DNA of 64,000 bases from Paractinoplanes ovalisporus (lineage in GTDB: Bacteria > Actinomycetota > Actinomycetes > Mycobacteriales > Micromonosporaceae), in the NCBI RefSeq assembly GCF_016834655.1, contig NZ_JAENHP010000017.1:1-64000 (forward strand), in the 5' to 3' direction. The notes below the pieces were generated by a model that did no database searches, was not told the origin of the DNA, and saw nothing but the letters and a program-made list of their open reading frames with translations. This document shows, one piece after another, positions 53,118-62,359 of this stretch. How positions within the stretch are numbered: position 1 is the first letter of the stretch; each line of letters begins with the position of its first letter. The position numbers were made by a program, and so were the translations under genes.

Positions 53118-54425
53118 ATGAAGAAGACGCTCGCCTCGGTGTTCGCCGCGGCGCTGATTTTGACGACCGCCGCGTGCAGTTCCGACGACTCCGACGACAC
53201 CCCCGCCGCCAACCCCGACGAGAAGGTCGCGCTCACCTACTGGAGCTGGGCGCCGAACATGGACAAGGTCGTCGAGGGCTGGAACGCCTCGCACCCGAAC
53301 ATCCAGGTGACCGTCAACAAGCAGGACGGCGGCGACCCGGCCGTGGCCAAGCTGCTCACCGCGATCAAGGCCGGCAGCGGCGCCCCCGACGTCATGCAGG
53401 CCGAATACCAGAAGATCCCGACCCTGGTGGCGGCCGACGCCGTGGCCGACATCGCCAAGGAGGCGGGCGACCTCAAGGCGAAGTTCCCCGAGTCGGCCTG
53501 GAACGCGGTCACCCTGGGCGGCGAGGCCCTCTACGGCGTGCCGCAGGACTCGGGCCCGATGATGTTCTTCTACCGGTCCGACGTCTTCGACAAGGCCGGC
53601 GTGCAGGTGCCGAAGACCTGGGACGAGTACGCGGCGGCCGCCCGCACGATCCACCAGAAGAACCCGAAGCAGTACCTGGGCACGTTCTCCTCCAACGACC
53701 CGGGCTGGTTCGCGGGCCTCTCGCAGCAGGCGGGCGCCTCGTGGTGGGGCGTGCAGGGCGAGTCGTGGACGGTCGCGATCAACGACGCCACCACGAAGAA
53801 GGTCGCCGACTACTGGGGTGGCCTGGTGCAGGAGGGCGTGATCGACAACAAGCCGATGTACACGCCCGAGTGGAACGCCGCCCTCAACGACGGCACCCAG
53901 GTCGGCTGGCTCGGTGCGGTCTGGGGCCCGGGCGTGCTGGAGGGCAACGCGGCCTCGACCAAGGGCAAGTGGAAGACCGCGCTGCTGCCCAACTGGGACG
54001 CCGCGGCCCCGGCCAACGGCAACTGGGGCGGCTCGGCCACCAGCGTCACCTCGCAGAGCAAGCACAAGGCCCAGGCGGCCGAGTTCGTGAAGTGGCTCAA
54101 CACCGACCCGGCCGCGGTCAAGGCCCTCGCCGGCACGGCCAACGTCTATCCGGCCGCCAACGACGCCACCAGCGTCGCGCTGACCCAGCCGCCGGCCTTC
54201 TTCAGCAACCAGCCCGACTTCTACACGATCGCCGCCGAGGCCGGGAAGATCACCAAGCCGTTCACCTACGGCCCCAACGTCAACGTGGCCTACAGCTCGT
54301 ACAACGACGCGTTCGGCAAGGCGGCCGAGGGCAAGAAGGCGGCCGACTTCGGCGCCGCGCTCGACACCATCCAGCAGGCCACCGTCGGTGACCTGAAGAA
54401 CGCCGGATTCACCGTCGCCGGATGA
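53118..54425 (+). CDS. ABC sugar-binding lipoprotein
   Basis: The 435-residue extracellular solute-binding protein (family 1) has a lipoprotein signal MKKTLASVFAAALILTTAAC with the lipobox Cys20. YWSWAPNMDKVVEGWNASHP is typical of the start of the mature domain. It captures galacto-oligosaccharides released by the GH53 enzyme (inferred from context). GAGGAG precedes the ATG. Its stop overlaps the next permease start. No ATPase is encoded here; a shared MsmK/MsiK-type ATPase elsewhere is expected. Confidence 0.93.
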   Translation: MKKTLASVFAAALILTTAACSSDDSDDTPAANPDEKVALTYWSWAPNMDKVVEGWNASHPNIQVTVNKQDGGDPAVAKLLTAIKAGSGAPDVMQAEYQKIPTLVAADAVADIAKEAGDLKAKFPESAWNAVTLGGEALYGVPQDSGPMMFFYRSDVFDKAGVQVPKTWDEYAAAARTIHQKNPKQYLGTFSSNDPGWFAGLSQQAGASWWGVQGESWTVAINDATTKKVADYWGGLVQEGVIDNKPMYTPEWNAALNDGTQVGWLGAVWGPGVLEGNAASTKGKWKTALLPNWDAAAPANGNWGGSATSVTSQSKHKAQAAEFVKWLNTDPAAVKALAGTANVYPAANDATSVALTQPPAFFSNQPDFYTIAAEAGKITKPFTYGPNVNVAYSSYNDAFGKAAEGKKAADFGAALDTIQQATVGDLKNAGFTVAG

Positions 54426-55318
54426 AAACCAAAGGGGCGCCGTACGCCTTCCTCGCCCCGGCGCTGGTGCTGTTCGCGGCGTTCCTGGCGGCACCGATCG
54501 TCTACGCCGGCTATCTGAGCCTGCGCCGGGTCAAGGTCAGCGGCCTCGGCCTCGGTGCGGGCGCCCGCACCGAGGTGTGGGCCGGGCTCGGCAACTACGC
54601 CCGGTCGCTGACCGACCCCGAGTTCGTGCCCAGTGTGCTGCGCGTGGGGGCGTACGGGCTGATCGTGGTTCCCGTCATGCTCGGCCTGGCGCTGGTCATG
54701 GCCCTGCTGCTCGACGCCGGACGGACCCGGGTGGGCACGTTCGCGAGAACCTCGATCTTCCTTCCGTACGCCGTCCCGGCCGTGATCGCCTCGCTCCTGT
54801 GGGGCTTTCTCTACCTGCCGCGGGTGAGCCCGATCGTCGACGTGCTGGACCGCGTCGGCATCACGGCGCCGGACGCGCTCAGTTCCTCCTGGGTGCTCTA
54901 CGCGGTCGCCAACATCGCGGTCTGGGGCGGCACCGGCTTCAACATGATCGTGCTCTACACCGCGCTGCGGGCCATCCCGACCGACCTGTTCGAGGCGGCC
55001 CGCATCGACGGCGCCTCGGACATCCAGATCGCGCTGCGCATCAAGATCCCGGTGATCGGGCCGTCGCTGGTCATGACGTTCCTGTTCTCGCTCATCGCCA
55101 CGCTGCAGGTCTTCGCCGAACCGATGACGCTGCGGCCGCTCAGCAACACCATCTCGACCACCTGGACCCCGCTGATGAAGGTCTACCGGGACGCGTTCGT
55201 GCGCAACGACATCTACTCCGCGGCGGCCACCTCGGTGATCATCGCGGCCGCCACGTTCGTCATCTCCTACGGGTTCCTCAAGCTCGTGGGCTCGCGGGCC
55301 TTCAGTCAGGAGAACTGA
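54422..55318 (+). CDS. ABC sugar permease, MalF-like
   Basis: The 298-residue permease has six helices. The EAA loop is EAARIDGASDIQIALRIKIP, which contacts the ATPase. The start overlaps the binding-protein stop by four bases (ATGA). It pairs with the next gene to form the transmembrane channel for oligosaccharides. Confidence 0.93.
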   Translation: MKTKGAPYAFLAPALVLFAAFLAAPIVYAGYLSLRRVKVSGLGLGAGARTEVWAGLGNYARSLTDPEFVPSVLRVGAYGLIVVPVMLGLALVMALLLDAGRTRVGTFARTSIFLPYAVPAVIASLLWGFLYLPRVSPIVDVLDRVGITAPDALSSSWVLYAVANIAVWGGTGFNMIVLYTALRAIPTDLFEAARIDGASDIQIALRIKIPVIGPSLVMTFLFSLIATLQVFAEPMTLRPLSNTISTTWTPLMKVYRDAFVRNDIYSAAATSVIIAAATFVISYGFLKLVGSRAFSQEN

Positions 55319-55320
55319 TC

Positions 55321-56211
55321 ATGGCGGTTGACATCGCGCCGGTTCCGGTCGCCGCCCGGCCGGCTCCGAAACCCGCGGCCTTCCGACGGACCAGCCCCAC
55401 CGCCACCGTGCTGTTGCTGCTCGGGGCCGCGTACTGCCTCCTGCCGGTCCTCTGGGTCCTCGTCGCCTCGACCAAGAGCGCGAGCGAGCTGTTCAACACG
55501 TTCACGTTCATGCCCAGCACCCACCTGTTCGACAACATCGCGTTCCTGAGCAGCTATCGCGACGGGCTCTACTGGCGCTGGATGGTCAACTCGGCCGTCT
55601 TCGCCGGGGGCGGCGCCGCGGTGTCGACGCTGGTCAGCGCGATGGCCGGCTTCGCCCTGGCCAAGTACACGTTCCGCGGCAAGTCGCTCGTCTTCAACCT
55701 GGTGCTGGCGGGCGTGCTGGTTCCGGCGGTGATCCTGGCCGTGCCGCAATACCTGCTGCTGGCCAAGGTGGGGATGACCAACACCTACTGGGCCGTGCTC
55801 CTGCCGAGCTTCATTTCCCCGTACGGGATCTATCTGTGCCGGATCTTCGCCGCTGCCACCGTGCCCAACGAGGTCCTGGAGGCGGCCCGGATGGACGGCG
55901 CGAACGACTGGCGCGCCTTCGTCCGGGTCGCGCTGCCGATGATGCGCTCGGGCCTGGTGACCGTGTTCCTGTTCCAGTTCGTGGCGATCTGGAACAACTA
56001 CATGCTGCCGTTCATCATGCTCGGCGACGACAAGCTGTTCCCGGTCACGGTCGGGCTCAGCGGACTGCTCAACCAGGGCGCCACCCAGCCCGCCATGTAC
56101 ACCTCGGTCGTCACCGGCGCGTTCCTGTCGATCATCCCGCTCGTCGTGTTGTTCCTGACCCTGCAGCGCTATTGGCGGGTCGACCTCGGCGCGGGCGCGG
56201 TGAAAGCCTGA
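55321..56211 (+). CDS. ABC sugar permease, MalG-like
   Basis: The 296-residue permease has six helices. The EAA loop EAARMDGANDWRAFVRVALP lies in the middle, and the cytoplasmic N-terminus is Pro-rich (VPVAARPAPKPAAF). It starts two bases after the MalF-like gene, and its stop overlaps the ATG of the LacI gene by one base, so the operon is tightly packed. Confidence 0.93.
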   Translation: MAVDIAPVPVAARPAPKPAAFRRTSPTATVLLLLGAAYCLLPVLWVLVASTKSASELFNTFTFMPSTHLFDNIAFLSSYRDGLYWRWMVNSAVFAGGGAAVSTLVSAMAGFALAKYTFRGKSLVFNLVLAGVLVPAVILAVPQYLLLAKVGMTNTYWAVLLPSFISPYGIYLCRIFAAATVPNEVLEAARMDGANDWRAFVRVALPMMRSGLVTVFLFQFVAIWNNYMLPFIMLGDDKLFPVTVGLSGLLNQGATQPAMYTSVVTGAFLSIIPLVVLFLTLQRYWRVDLGAGAVKA

Positions 56212-57266
56212 TGACAGCTATGATCCCCACCGTGCCAACCCCGTCCGGACCTGGGCGCAAGCGGCCCACCATCCGCGACGTCGCGCGCGAGGCCGGGGTC
56301 TCCTACGCCACCGTCTCCCGCGTCCTCAACGGCCGCGAGTGGGTGAGTCCCGAGGCCGTCCGCAGCGTCCGCGAGGCCATTTCCCGTACGGGATACACGG
56401 CGAACCCGCACGCCCGCTCGCTCGCCACCGGCAAGTCGGGGTCGATCGCCTTCCTGCTCACCGAGCCGCAGCACCTGCTGTTCGAAGACCCGAACTTCTC
56501 CGTGCTGCTGCGCGGGGTGGCCCAGGCGCTGTCCGACCGTGAGCTGACGCTGATTCTGATGATCGCCTCGACCCCCGAGGAGCGCACCCGTACGGTCGCC
56601 TACCTCTCCGGTGGCCACGTCGACGGCGTGTTGCTGGTGTCCCCGCACTCCGGTGACCCGCTGCTCAGCCAGCTCGTGCGGGCCGAAGTGCCGATCGTGG
56701 CGTGCGGCCGGGTCCTCGGCTACGAACAGGTGATCAGCTCGGTGATGGCCGACGACCGCAACGGCGGCCGTTCGGCGGTCGAGCACCTGATCGCGGCCGG
56801 CTGCCAGCGGATCGCCACGATCACCGGCCCGCAGGACACGGCCGGCGGCGTCGACCGCTTGCAGGGTTACCACGACGCGCTGATCGCCCACGGTCTGACC
56901 ATCGAACCCGGGCGCATCGTGCACGGCGACTGGAGCCGCGAGTCGGGCGCGGCGGCGATGCGGACGCTGCTCGACCAGTCCCCCGACCTCGACGCGGTGT
57001 TCGCCGCGTCCGACGCCATGGCCGCCGGCGCCCTGCGGGTGCTGCGCGAGGCCGGCCGCGACGTCCCCGGCGAGGTCCGGGTGGTCGGCTTCGACGACTC
57101 CGGGCTGGCCGCCACCACCGAGCCCCCGCTGACGACGGTCCGCCATCCCCTGGACCGGGTCAGCGAGGAAATGGTCCGCCTGCTCACCGATGTGATCGCC
57201 GGTCGGACCCCTCTCTCCATCACCGTGCCCACGACCCTGGTCGTGCGCGCGTCCTCCCCGGCCTGA
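56211..57266 (+). CDS. LacI-family repressor of the galactan regulon
   Basis: The 351-residue protein has the LacI HTH near residue 20 (TIRDVAREAGVSYATVSRVL), the hinge helix in TANPHARSLATGKSG, and a periplasmic-binding-like sugar domain (SVMADDRNGGRSAVEHLI, DAVFAASDAMAAGALRVL, VVGFDDSGLA). It is the obvious reader of the two CTGTAACCGG-type operators upstream of the transporter and the beta-galactosidase genes. The inducer is probably galactose or a galacto-oligosaccharide. Confidence 0.93.
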   Translation: MTAMIPTVPTPSGPGRKRPTIRDVAREAGVSYATVSRVLNGREWVSPEAVRSVREAISRTGYTANPHARSLATGKSGSIAFLLTEPQHLLFEDPNFSVLLRGVAQALSDRELTLILMIASTPEERTRTVAYLSGGHVDGVLLVSPHSGDPLLSQLVRAEVPIVACGRVLGYEQVISSVMADDRNGGRSAVEHLIAAGCQRIATITGPQDTAGGVDRLQGYHDALIAHGLTIEPGRIVHGDWSRESGAAAMRTLLDQSPDLDAVFAASDAMAAGALRVLREAGRDVPGEVRVVGFDDSGLAATTEPPLTTVRHPLDRVSEEMVRLLTDVIAGRTPLSITVPTTLVVRASSPA

Positions 57267-57288
57267 GCCTTCCCCGCTCCGGCCCGCC

Positions 57289-57372
57289 TGGGCTTCCCGT
57301 TCGGGCACCGCTCCACCGCTTGGGCTTTCCCCGCCCGGGCACCGCTTGGGCTTTCCCCGCCCGGGCACCGCT
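57289..57372 (+). repeat. 26-bp tandem repeats upstream of the GH53 gene
   Basis: The 26-base unit at 57321-57346 (starting TGGGCTTTCCCCGCCCGGGC) is repeated exactly at 57347-57372. A degenerate, longer copy lies at 57289-57320. It fills the gap between the LacI gene and the endo-galactanase gene. No promoter boxes or operator are evident. It may have arisen by slippage. Confidence 0.8.
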
Positions 57373-57440
57373 CCACGGCTCCAGATCGGCGTCTCCACCG
57401 ACGCCGGTTTCGTCCCCCTTCGTCCGTGAAGGAGCGCGCT

Positions 57441-58544
57441 TTGAAACCGTCCCGTGTCGCCGCCGCTGTGATCGCCACCGTTCTGGCCCTCGCCGCGGCA
57501 GCCACCCCCGCCCACGCCGCCAACACGCTGACCATGCGCGGCGCCGACGTGTCGTCGCTGCAGCGCACGCTCGACCTCGGCGGCAAGTACTACAACGCCT
57601 CCGGAGGCCAGGCCGACCCCTACGACATCCTCAAGTCGGCCGGCGTCAACTACGCCCGGCTGCGCATCTGGAACAACCCGGCCAGTGGCTACAACAACAA
57701 GGCCAAGGTCCTGCAGCAGGCCAAGGCGATCAAGGCCAAGGGTCTGAAGCTGCTGATCGACTTCCACTACTCCGACACGTGGGCCGACCCCGGCAAGCAG
57801 TTCACGCCCGCGGCGTGGTCGTCACACTCGATCAGCCAGCTCGGTACCGACGTCTACAACTACACGTACGACGTCTGCACCGCCCTCAAAGCTCAAGGCA
57901 CCACGCCCGACAGCGTCCAGGTCGGCAACGAGATCAACGTGGGCATGCTGTGGCCCCGTGGTCAGGTCGTCAACAACAACTTCGCGCCGCTGGCCTCGCT
58001 GTTGAAGCAGGGCTACAACGCGGTGAAGGCCTGCAACAGCGCCACCCAGGTCTGGATCCACGTGGCCGACGCCGACAGCATGGCCAACATGCGCTGGTTC
58101 TACGACGGGATCAAGTCGCAGGGGGTGCCGTGGGATGTGACCGCGCTTTCCTACTACTGCATGTGGCACGGCACGCTGGCCAACCTCTACAACGTCATCA
58201 CCGACGCCCGCACCCGCTACGGCAAGCCGGTGGTGATCGCGGAGACGGCGTACCAGTTCACAACGGCCGACGCCGACAGTGAGCCCAATTCGATCCCGGG
58301 GACGGTCCTCTGCGACAACATCCCAGCCACGTGGGCGGGGCAGGCCCAGCAGTTCACGTGGGTGCAGAATACGGCCCGCAATGCGGGGGCCGTGGGCGTC
58401 TTCTATTGGGAGCCGACCTGGTATGCCATCAAGGGCAACGGCTGGGACCCGGCAAACATCAACGGTACGGGGGATGGCTGGGACAACATGGCCGTCTTTG
58501 ATTGGACGGGCCGCGTGAACCCGAACATCCGCTGGACCCCCTAA
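57441..58544 (+). CDS. Secreted GH53 arabinogalactan endo-beta-1,4-galactanase
   Basis: The 367-residue enzyme cleaves the galactan backbone of plant cell-wall arabinogalactan outside the cell. A signal peptide (VAAAVIATVLALAAAATPAH) is followed by the GH53 TIM barrel: RGADVSSLQRTLDLGGKYYN, YARLRIWNNP, DFHYSDTWADPGKQ, VQVGNEINVGMLW with the acid/base Glu, and VVIAETAYQF with the nucleophile Glu. TTG at 57441 is chosen, since AAGGAG precedes it by about six bases; the in-frame GTG at 57426 has none. Products would feed the ABC importer just upstream. Confidence 0.93.
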   Translation: MKPSRVAAAVIATVLALAAAATPAHAANTLTMRGADVSSLQRTLDLGGKYYNASGGQADPYDILKSAGVNYARLRIWNNPASGYNNKAKVLQQAKAIKAKGLKLLIDFHYSDTWADPGKQFTPAAWSSHSISQLGTDVYNYTYDVCTALKAQGTTPDSVQVGNEINVGMLWPRGQVVNNNFAPLASLLKQGYNAVKACNSATQVWIHVADADSMANMRWFYDGIKSQGVPWDVTALSYYCMWHGTLANLYNVITDARTRYGKPVVIAETAYQFTTADADSEPNSIPGTVLCDNIPATWAGQAQQFTWVQNTARNAGAVGVFYWEPTWYAIKGNGWDPANINGTGDGWDNMAVFDWTGRVNPNIRWTP

Positions 58545-58564
58545 CCCCTTCCCCTTTCCCTAGC

Positions 58565-58600
58565 GCGGGTCTAGCGTGCGTGCCCTCACGCTGGACCCGC
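58565..58600 (+). terminator. Hairpin terminator after the GH53 gene
   Basis: GCGGGTCTAGCGTG (58565-58578) pairs with CACGCTGGACCCGC (58587-58600), 13 of 14 pairs, around an eight-base loop, shortly after the GH53 stop. CCTCCTTTG follows. It closes the galactan operon. The 260 bases after it show no gene until the transposase remnant. Confidence 0.7.
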
Positions 58601-58862
58601 CCTCCTTTGTGGCCCGCTGATCAGGCTCCACCCCACCCTGGCCGACTCACCCGCCCCTTCCCCGTCTCAGCCGCAACGACCCCAGCCCCGGGCCTGTCCC
58701 CCACCACAGCACTGCCCCACTCTGGCCGCGCCTACCACCAAGACTGTTCCACGAACGGTACTTCTGGCCCGATTCGCTGGATTTCGATCCGGCGGGATGG
58801 GCACTGTGAGTAATGACCGCAGAAATCTAAAGTCCGCGTAAGAACCCGCCCCGAAAGGGCGC

Positions 58863-58991
58863 GCGCTGTCGCCTGAGCAGGCTGCGGCAGCGGCGATGGT
58901 GGCCGAGGCTCGGGAACGCGGGCTCGAGCTGACCGGCCCGAACGGGCTGTTGAAACTGTTCACCGAAAAGGCAGCCTCGGCGCTAAATTGT
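58863..58991 (+). pseudogene. IS256-type transposase remnant (N-terminal fragment)
   Basis: The frame LSPEQAAAAAMVAEARERGL continues ELTGPNGLLKLFTEKAASAL before losing similarity. 'ARERGLELTGPNGLLKLFTEK' is close to the conserved start of IS256-family transposases ('LTGPDGLLKQFTK...'). Only about 40 residues remain and the catalytic domain is absent, so it is dead. It marks the left border of a patch with an unknown gene and a CBASS system. Confidence 0.55.
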
Positions 58992-59080
58992 GGAAGCAGG
59001 CGAGCCCACTCGCCAAGCGAGAGCCCCGAACCGGTGCGTAGCAAGCAGGCTCTCTGGTCCCGCTCGCCGCTGCTGCATGC

Positions 59081-60004
59081 TCAAGCAGTCTCACGTTGAA
59101 CTGGCTTCCACGGTAGATCCTCGTTCGCGCCAAAGATCACAAGCTGATCCGTATTCCACATGTGCAGGACTACGGACTGCAGGTGCTGCAACGGCACCAT
59201 GCCTTCCAGGATGTTGACGCCCGCCAGATGGCTATCACGCAATAGCTGGAAAATCGAGCTGTCCACTGAACAGACGTAGCCCTGTGGATCAGGGGCGCCG
59301 CAGGTGACAAGCAATACCTCGTTCGACGGCACATCCTTGTCGAGCACCCGTGCTACCAGCGCCGCGATCGCTTCTGATCGTTTGATGTTCGTTGGAGTCG
59401 ACGCCGACACCACCACCGCGCCGTCGGCGACGCCCTGCTGAACGGTGATCGAGAACGGCCCGTGATCGCCATGAAAGCCTCGGTCCATCGGCAGCGTCTC
59501 CGGCGGCCCGGAGCTGAGGTCGATGCCCTCGCCGACGAACCCGATGTCGGTGGTGAGCAGCTGAGCGATCTCGTCGAGCAGGGCGGCGGGCCGGCGTGGG
59601 ATGGCGCCTTCATCGCAAGAAAGAAGCACGAGTCGATCACGTAGATGGGCGTAGCGGTCGAGTTCGGCGTTGAGGCGCGCCGAAAGTGTGCGAGCGAACA
59701 TCCGGGGCGGTGCCACCGTCTGGCGCACGTCTTGGATGGTCAACTCCGTCAACTCGGCGGCCCATCGCCGGTCGGCGTGCACCAACCACCGATCCGGAGG
59801 ATCTTGACCTACCTCGACCGTCAGCGGGTTCCGAGCGAACCCCGCCACCGACATCGCCTTCAAGACCGAGTAGACCTGCATGTCCTCTCGGCGATCCTTG
59901 ATGAGCGGTCCAACGATCTGCGGCAGATCCCACATCGGCGCACCGATGAGAAACGGATCCTCCGGATCGTCCTGTTCATAACCACCAAGCTTGACTTCGA
60001 ACAT
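59081..60004 (-). CDS. Unrecognised protein in the accessory patch
   Basis: The 307-residue protein has a strong GGAGAAAGAAG before its ATG and balanced codon use, so it is a real gene. It has no signal peptide or membrane helix. Visible pieces are an acidic start (FEVKLGGYEQDDPEDPFLIG), LVLLSCDEGAIPRRPAALLD and VLLVTCGAPDPQGYVCSVDS. No family is recognised. Its position between a transposase remnant and a CBASS operon suggests an accessory or defence role, but it is transcribed the other way. Confidence 0.7.
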   Translation of the reverse strand: MFEVKLGGYEQDDPEDPFLIGAPMWDLPQIVGPLIKDRREDMQVYSVLKAMSVAGFARNPLTVEVGQDPPDRWLVHADRRWAAELTELTIQDVRQTVAPPRMFARTLSARLNAELDRYAHLRDRLVLLSCDEGAIPRRPAALLDEIAQLLTTDIGFVGEGIDLSSGPPETLPMDRGFHGDHGPFSITVQQGVADGAVVVSASTPTNIKRSEAIAALVARVLDKDVPSNEVLLVTCGAPDPQGYVCSVDSSIFQLLRDSHLAGVNILEGMVPLQHLQSVVLHMWNTDQLVIFGANEDLPWKPVQRETA

Positions 60005-60675
60005 CTTCTTTCTCCTGCGACCAATTAACTCAGCTTCGTCAGATTAGTGGCCTACTGTGCTGACATAACAGCCGTTTCTTGCCGCCGCCGACGCGAGACG
60101 GGTGGGGCAGGGACCGCAACGGATTGCCGTTCGCCAACCGAGCGGCTCACAGCGGGTCTACTCTGCTCGGCATTCCGGCGTACAGGAACGCCCGGGCGGG
60201 CTCTCGTCGTGGCCGACGTTGTCACGCGGACAGCGCACGCGGAAGCGGCGGTCGTCCCCGCGAGCTGTTGCCGTCCGCGAAGGGCGTGTCCTGGCGCGCC
60301 ATGCAGCGCAGGTAGGCGGCGGGAACTTTGAGTCTCGAGCCGACACCGTTCAACGCCACGTCGGAGAGCCGCAGACTGCTTGCGGCCAGGTCCAAGCCGG
60401 GCCTGGCCGTCCGGTCCCGTGACGTCCCGCGGATCGACTTCATCACCGATCCCATCGAGGACGCGAGAAAGGTCCCGGAAGCATCGCGAGCTCGCCTGGC
60501 ACCGTCAACCTTGTCGACACGGCCGCTTCGCCGCCATCCGCAGTGGCGGACTTCGAGGCCCTTCGGCTGCCGTCCGGTGCTCTGCATGACCTCGACGGAG
60601 GGATGCTGCCGAGTTCGGTGGGGGTTTCTGTCAGAGGGGCCTCCTACCCTGTGCTCGAAGACCGAGGGGGAGCAC
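60005..60675. other. 671-base region without a convincing gene
   Basis: Several open frames cross this stretch, but none has a believable start with recognised protein. The minus frame near 60250-60430 (LRLSDVALNGVGSRLKVPAA) faintly resembles part of a phage/plasmid DUF932-type protein and may be a remnant. The right end must contain the promoter of the CBASS operon. Confidence 0.4.
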
Positions 60676-61566
60676 GTGACGACGACCGACGCCGAGCGGC
60701 GCAACTGGACCACCCCGGGCACGCAGGACGCGGCCCAGAACACCTATACATCGGTCAAGGCTGCCCTGGACCGTTCCACGGCCCTACGCAACCTCCGATG
60801 GGAGGTCTTCCTGCAGGGGTCGTACGCGAACGCGACCAACACGCGGGGTGACTCCGACGTCGACGTGGTCGTGATGCTTACGTCCACCATGTACCCCGAC
60901 GTCAGTCGCCTGCTGCCGGCCGACCAGGACCGCCAACAGCGGGGTCGACGAGCTGGCACAACGAGCGCCGGCCGCTTCCGAACGCTGGTCCACCAGGCAT
61001 TGATCGACTACTACGGCACCGACCGAGTGCATCCGAAGAACAAGTGCCTGCGTGTCGACAGGACCGCTGGATACGTCGACGCCGACGTGGTTCCGACGCT
61101 TCAGCACCGGCTCTACACCTCGTATCCGGCCTACGGGCAGCCCACCTGGATCGAGGGTGTCGCCATCGACCCGCTGCACGGTCCCCGGGTCGTGAACTAC
61201 CCGAAGGAGCACATCAAGAACGGCAGGGACAAGAACAAGCGCTGCTCCGAGCGCTACAAGCCGACCGTCCGTCAGATCAAGAACCTCCGCAAACGGGCGG
61301 TCGCGACCGGTCTGCTCGCCGACGGAATCGCCCCCGGCTACCTGCTGGAGTGCATGACCTACAACGTCCCCGACACATACTTCCTCACCGACGACTCCGC
61401 GCGGCTCTCCGCCGTCCTCGCCTGGCTGAACAACCTGTCGATCGTCGACCTGACCAACACCTTCAAGTCAGGAGACGAGGTCCACCGGCTGTTCGTCAAC
61501 GACCCCGGTCACCACGACGCTGCCACCGCTTCCCAGATCCTTGCCGCGCTCTGGCGGACCCTCTAG
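60676..61566 (+). CDS. CBASS CD-NTase (cGAS/DncV-like nucleotidyltransferase)
   Basis: The 296-residue enzyme makes a cyclic oligonucleotide signal on phage infection. The nucleotidyltransferase motif is GSYANATNTRGDSDVDVVVM (Gly48-Ser49, Asp61, Asp63), with the third acid in YVDADVVPTL (about Asp137). An OAS/SMODS-type C-terminal helical half includes KPTVRQIKNLRKRA and GIAPGYLLECMTYNVPD. The GTG at 60676 has GGGGGAG upstream. It is followed after two bases by a Cap15-like effector gene, giving a minimal type I CBASS. The nucleotide product cannot be predicted. Confidence 0.9.
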   Translation: MTTTDAERRNWTTPGTQDAAQNTYTSVKAALDRSTALRNLRWEVFLQGSYANATNTRGDSDVDVVVMLTSTMYPDVSRLLPADQDRQQRGRRAGTTSAGRFRTLVHQALIDYYGTDRVHPKNKCLRVDRTAGYVDADVVPTLQHRLYTSYPAYGQPTWIEGVAIDPLHGPRVVNYPKEHIKNGRDKNKRCSERYKPTVRQIKNLRKRAVATGLLADGIAPGYLLECMTYNVPDTYFLTDDSARLSAVLAWLNNLSIVDLTNTFKSGDEVHRLFVNDPGHHDAATASQILAALWRTL

Positions 61567-61568
61567 CT

Positions 61569-62156
61569 GTGCACCTCTACAGCAGCACCGACAGCCGGAT
61601 CTCCGCCTACGGCATCATCGCCCTGATCGCGGTTCTGACCGCGATCGCCGCGGACTCTGTCACTGACGCACTCGACATCGGACCCGGCTGGCTCTTCAGC
61701 GCACCTACTGTCGCCGCGGCGTACGGCCTGCTCTACCGGCTGATCGACTCCACAGCGTGGCGCTGGATCTGGCTCCGCCGGCTCGGCTTCATCAAGACTC
61801 CGGTCGTCGAGGGTGTCTACGAAGGGCAACTCGTCTCCTCGTACAACAACACGATGCTGCCTATCAAGATCTGCATCGACCAGAGCTGGACCAACATCAC
61901 CATCCGGTTCGAGGTCCTCGGCACCCGAACGTCCAGCTCCTACTCCATCGCCGCGAACCTCAGCACCGAAGGACACCTGCACGCACGACTCACCTACACC
62001 TACCGCAACGCCGTCCAGCCCGGCATAGCCGACCCCGACATGAACGACCAGGAAGGCACCGCCGAGGTCGTGATCGACACCGCCAGCGGCGAGATGCGGG
62101 GCCGCTACTTCAACTCCCGCGGACGCAAAGGCACCCTGACGCTTACCCGGCAGTAG
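61569..62156 (+). CDS. Cap15-like CBASS effector (two membrane helices plus beta-barrel)
   Basis: The 195-residue protein has two N-terminal membrane helices (ISAYGIIALIAVLTAIAADS and LFSAPTVAAAYGLLYRLI). A beta-rich domain from about residue 80 to the end follows (VVEGVYEGQLVSSYNN, ITIRFEVLGTRTSSSYSIAA, HARLTYTYRN, GEMRGRYFNSRGRKGTLTLT). This is the 2TM-beta architecture of Cap15 effectors, in which a lipocalin-like barrel binds the cyclic nucleotide and the helices damage the inner membrane. The GTG starts two bases after the CD-NTase stop. Confidence 0.85.
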   Translation: MHLYSSTDSRISAYGIIALIAVLTAIAADSVTDALDIGPGWLFSAPTVAAAYGLLYRLIDSTAWRWIWLRRLGFIKTPVVEGVYEGQLVSSYNNTMLPIKICIDQSWTNITIRFEVLGTRTSSSYSIAANLSTEGHLHARLTYTYRNAVQPGIADPDMNDQEGTAEVVIDTASGEMRGRYFNSRGRKGTLTLTRQ

Positions 62157-62281
62157 AGAATTTCCCTTCAGAAGCACCGGCGGCGTCGCAGCTCGCTGAC
62201 GGGGACCGCGCCCACTACCGCGCCGTTTTCCACCTCTACCGAAGCGATTACTTACCTACGTTGGGTGGAAGAGCGAGGACC

Positions 62282-62298
62282 CTGGGGCGCTGCCCCAG
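62282..62298. terminator. Short GC hairpin after the CBASS operon
   Basis: CTGGGGC (62282-62288) and GCCCCAG (62292-62298) form a seven-pair stem with a three-base loop about 125 bases after the Cap15 stop. It could act as a terminator. No T-run is present. Confidence 0.4.
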
Positions 62299-62359
62299 AC
62301 CCCGGCGCGTCGTCGGAGATCGGTTAAGGGCCAAGTCAAGAACAAGGGGTGGAGCAGTG

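Noticed and set aside
57289..57372. Possible CRISPR array
   Set aside because: The 26-base copies are directly adjacent with no spacers and no cas genes occur anywhere in the window.
60222..60430. Minus-strand fragment with faint DUF932/phage-protein resemblance
   Set aside because: The similarity rests on one short segment from memory, and no start or intact domain is present.
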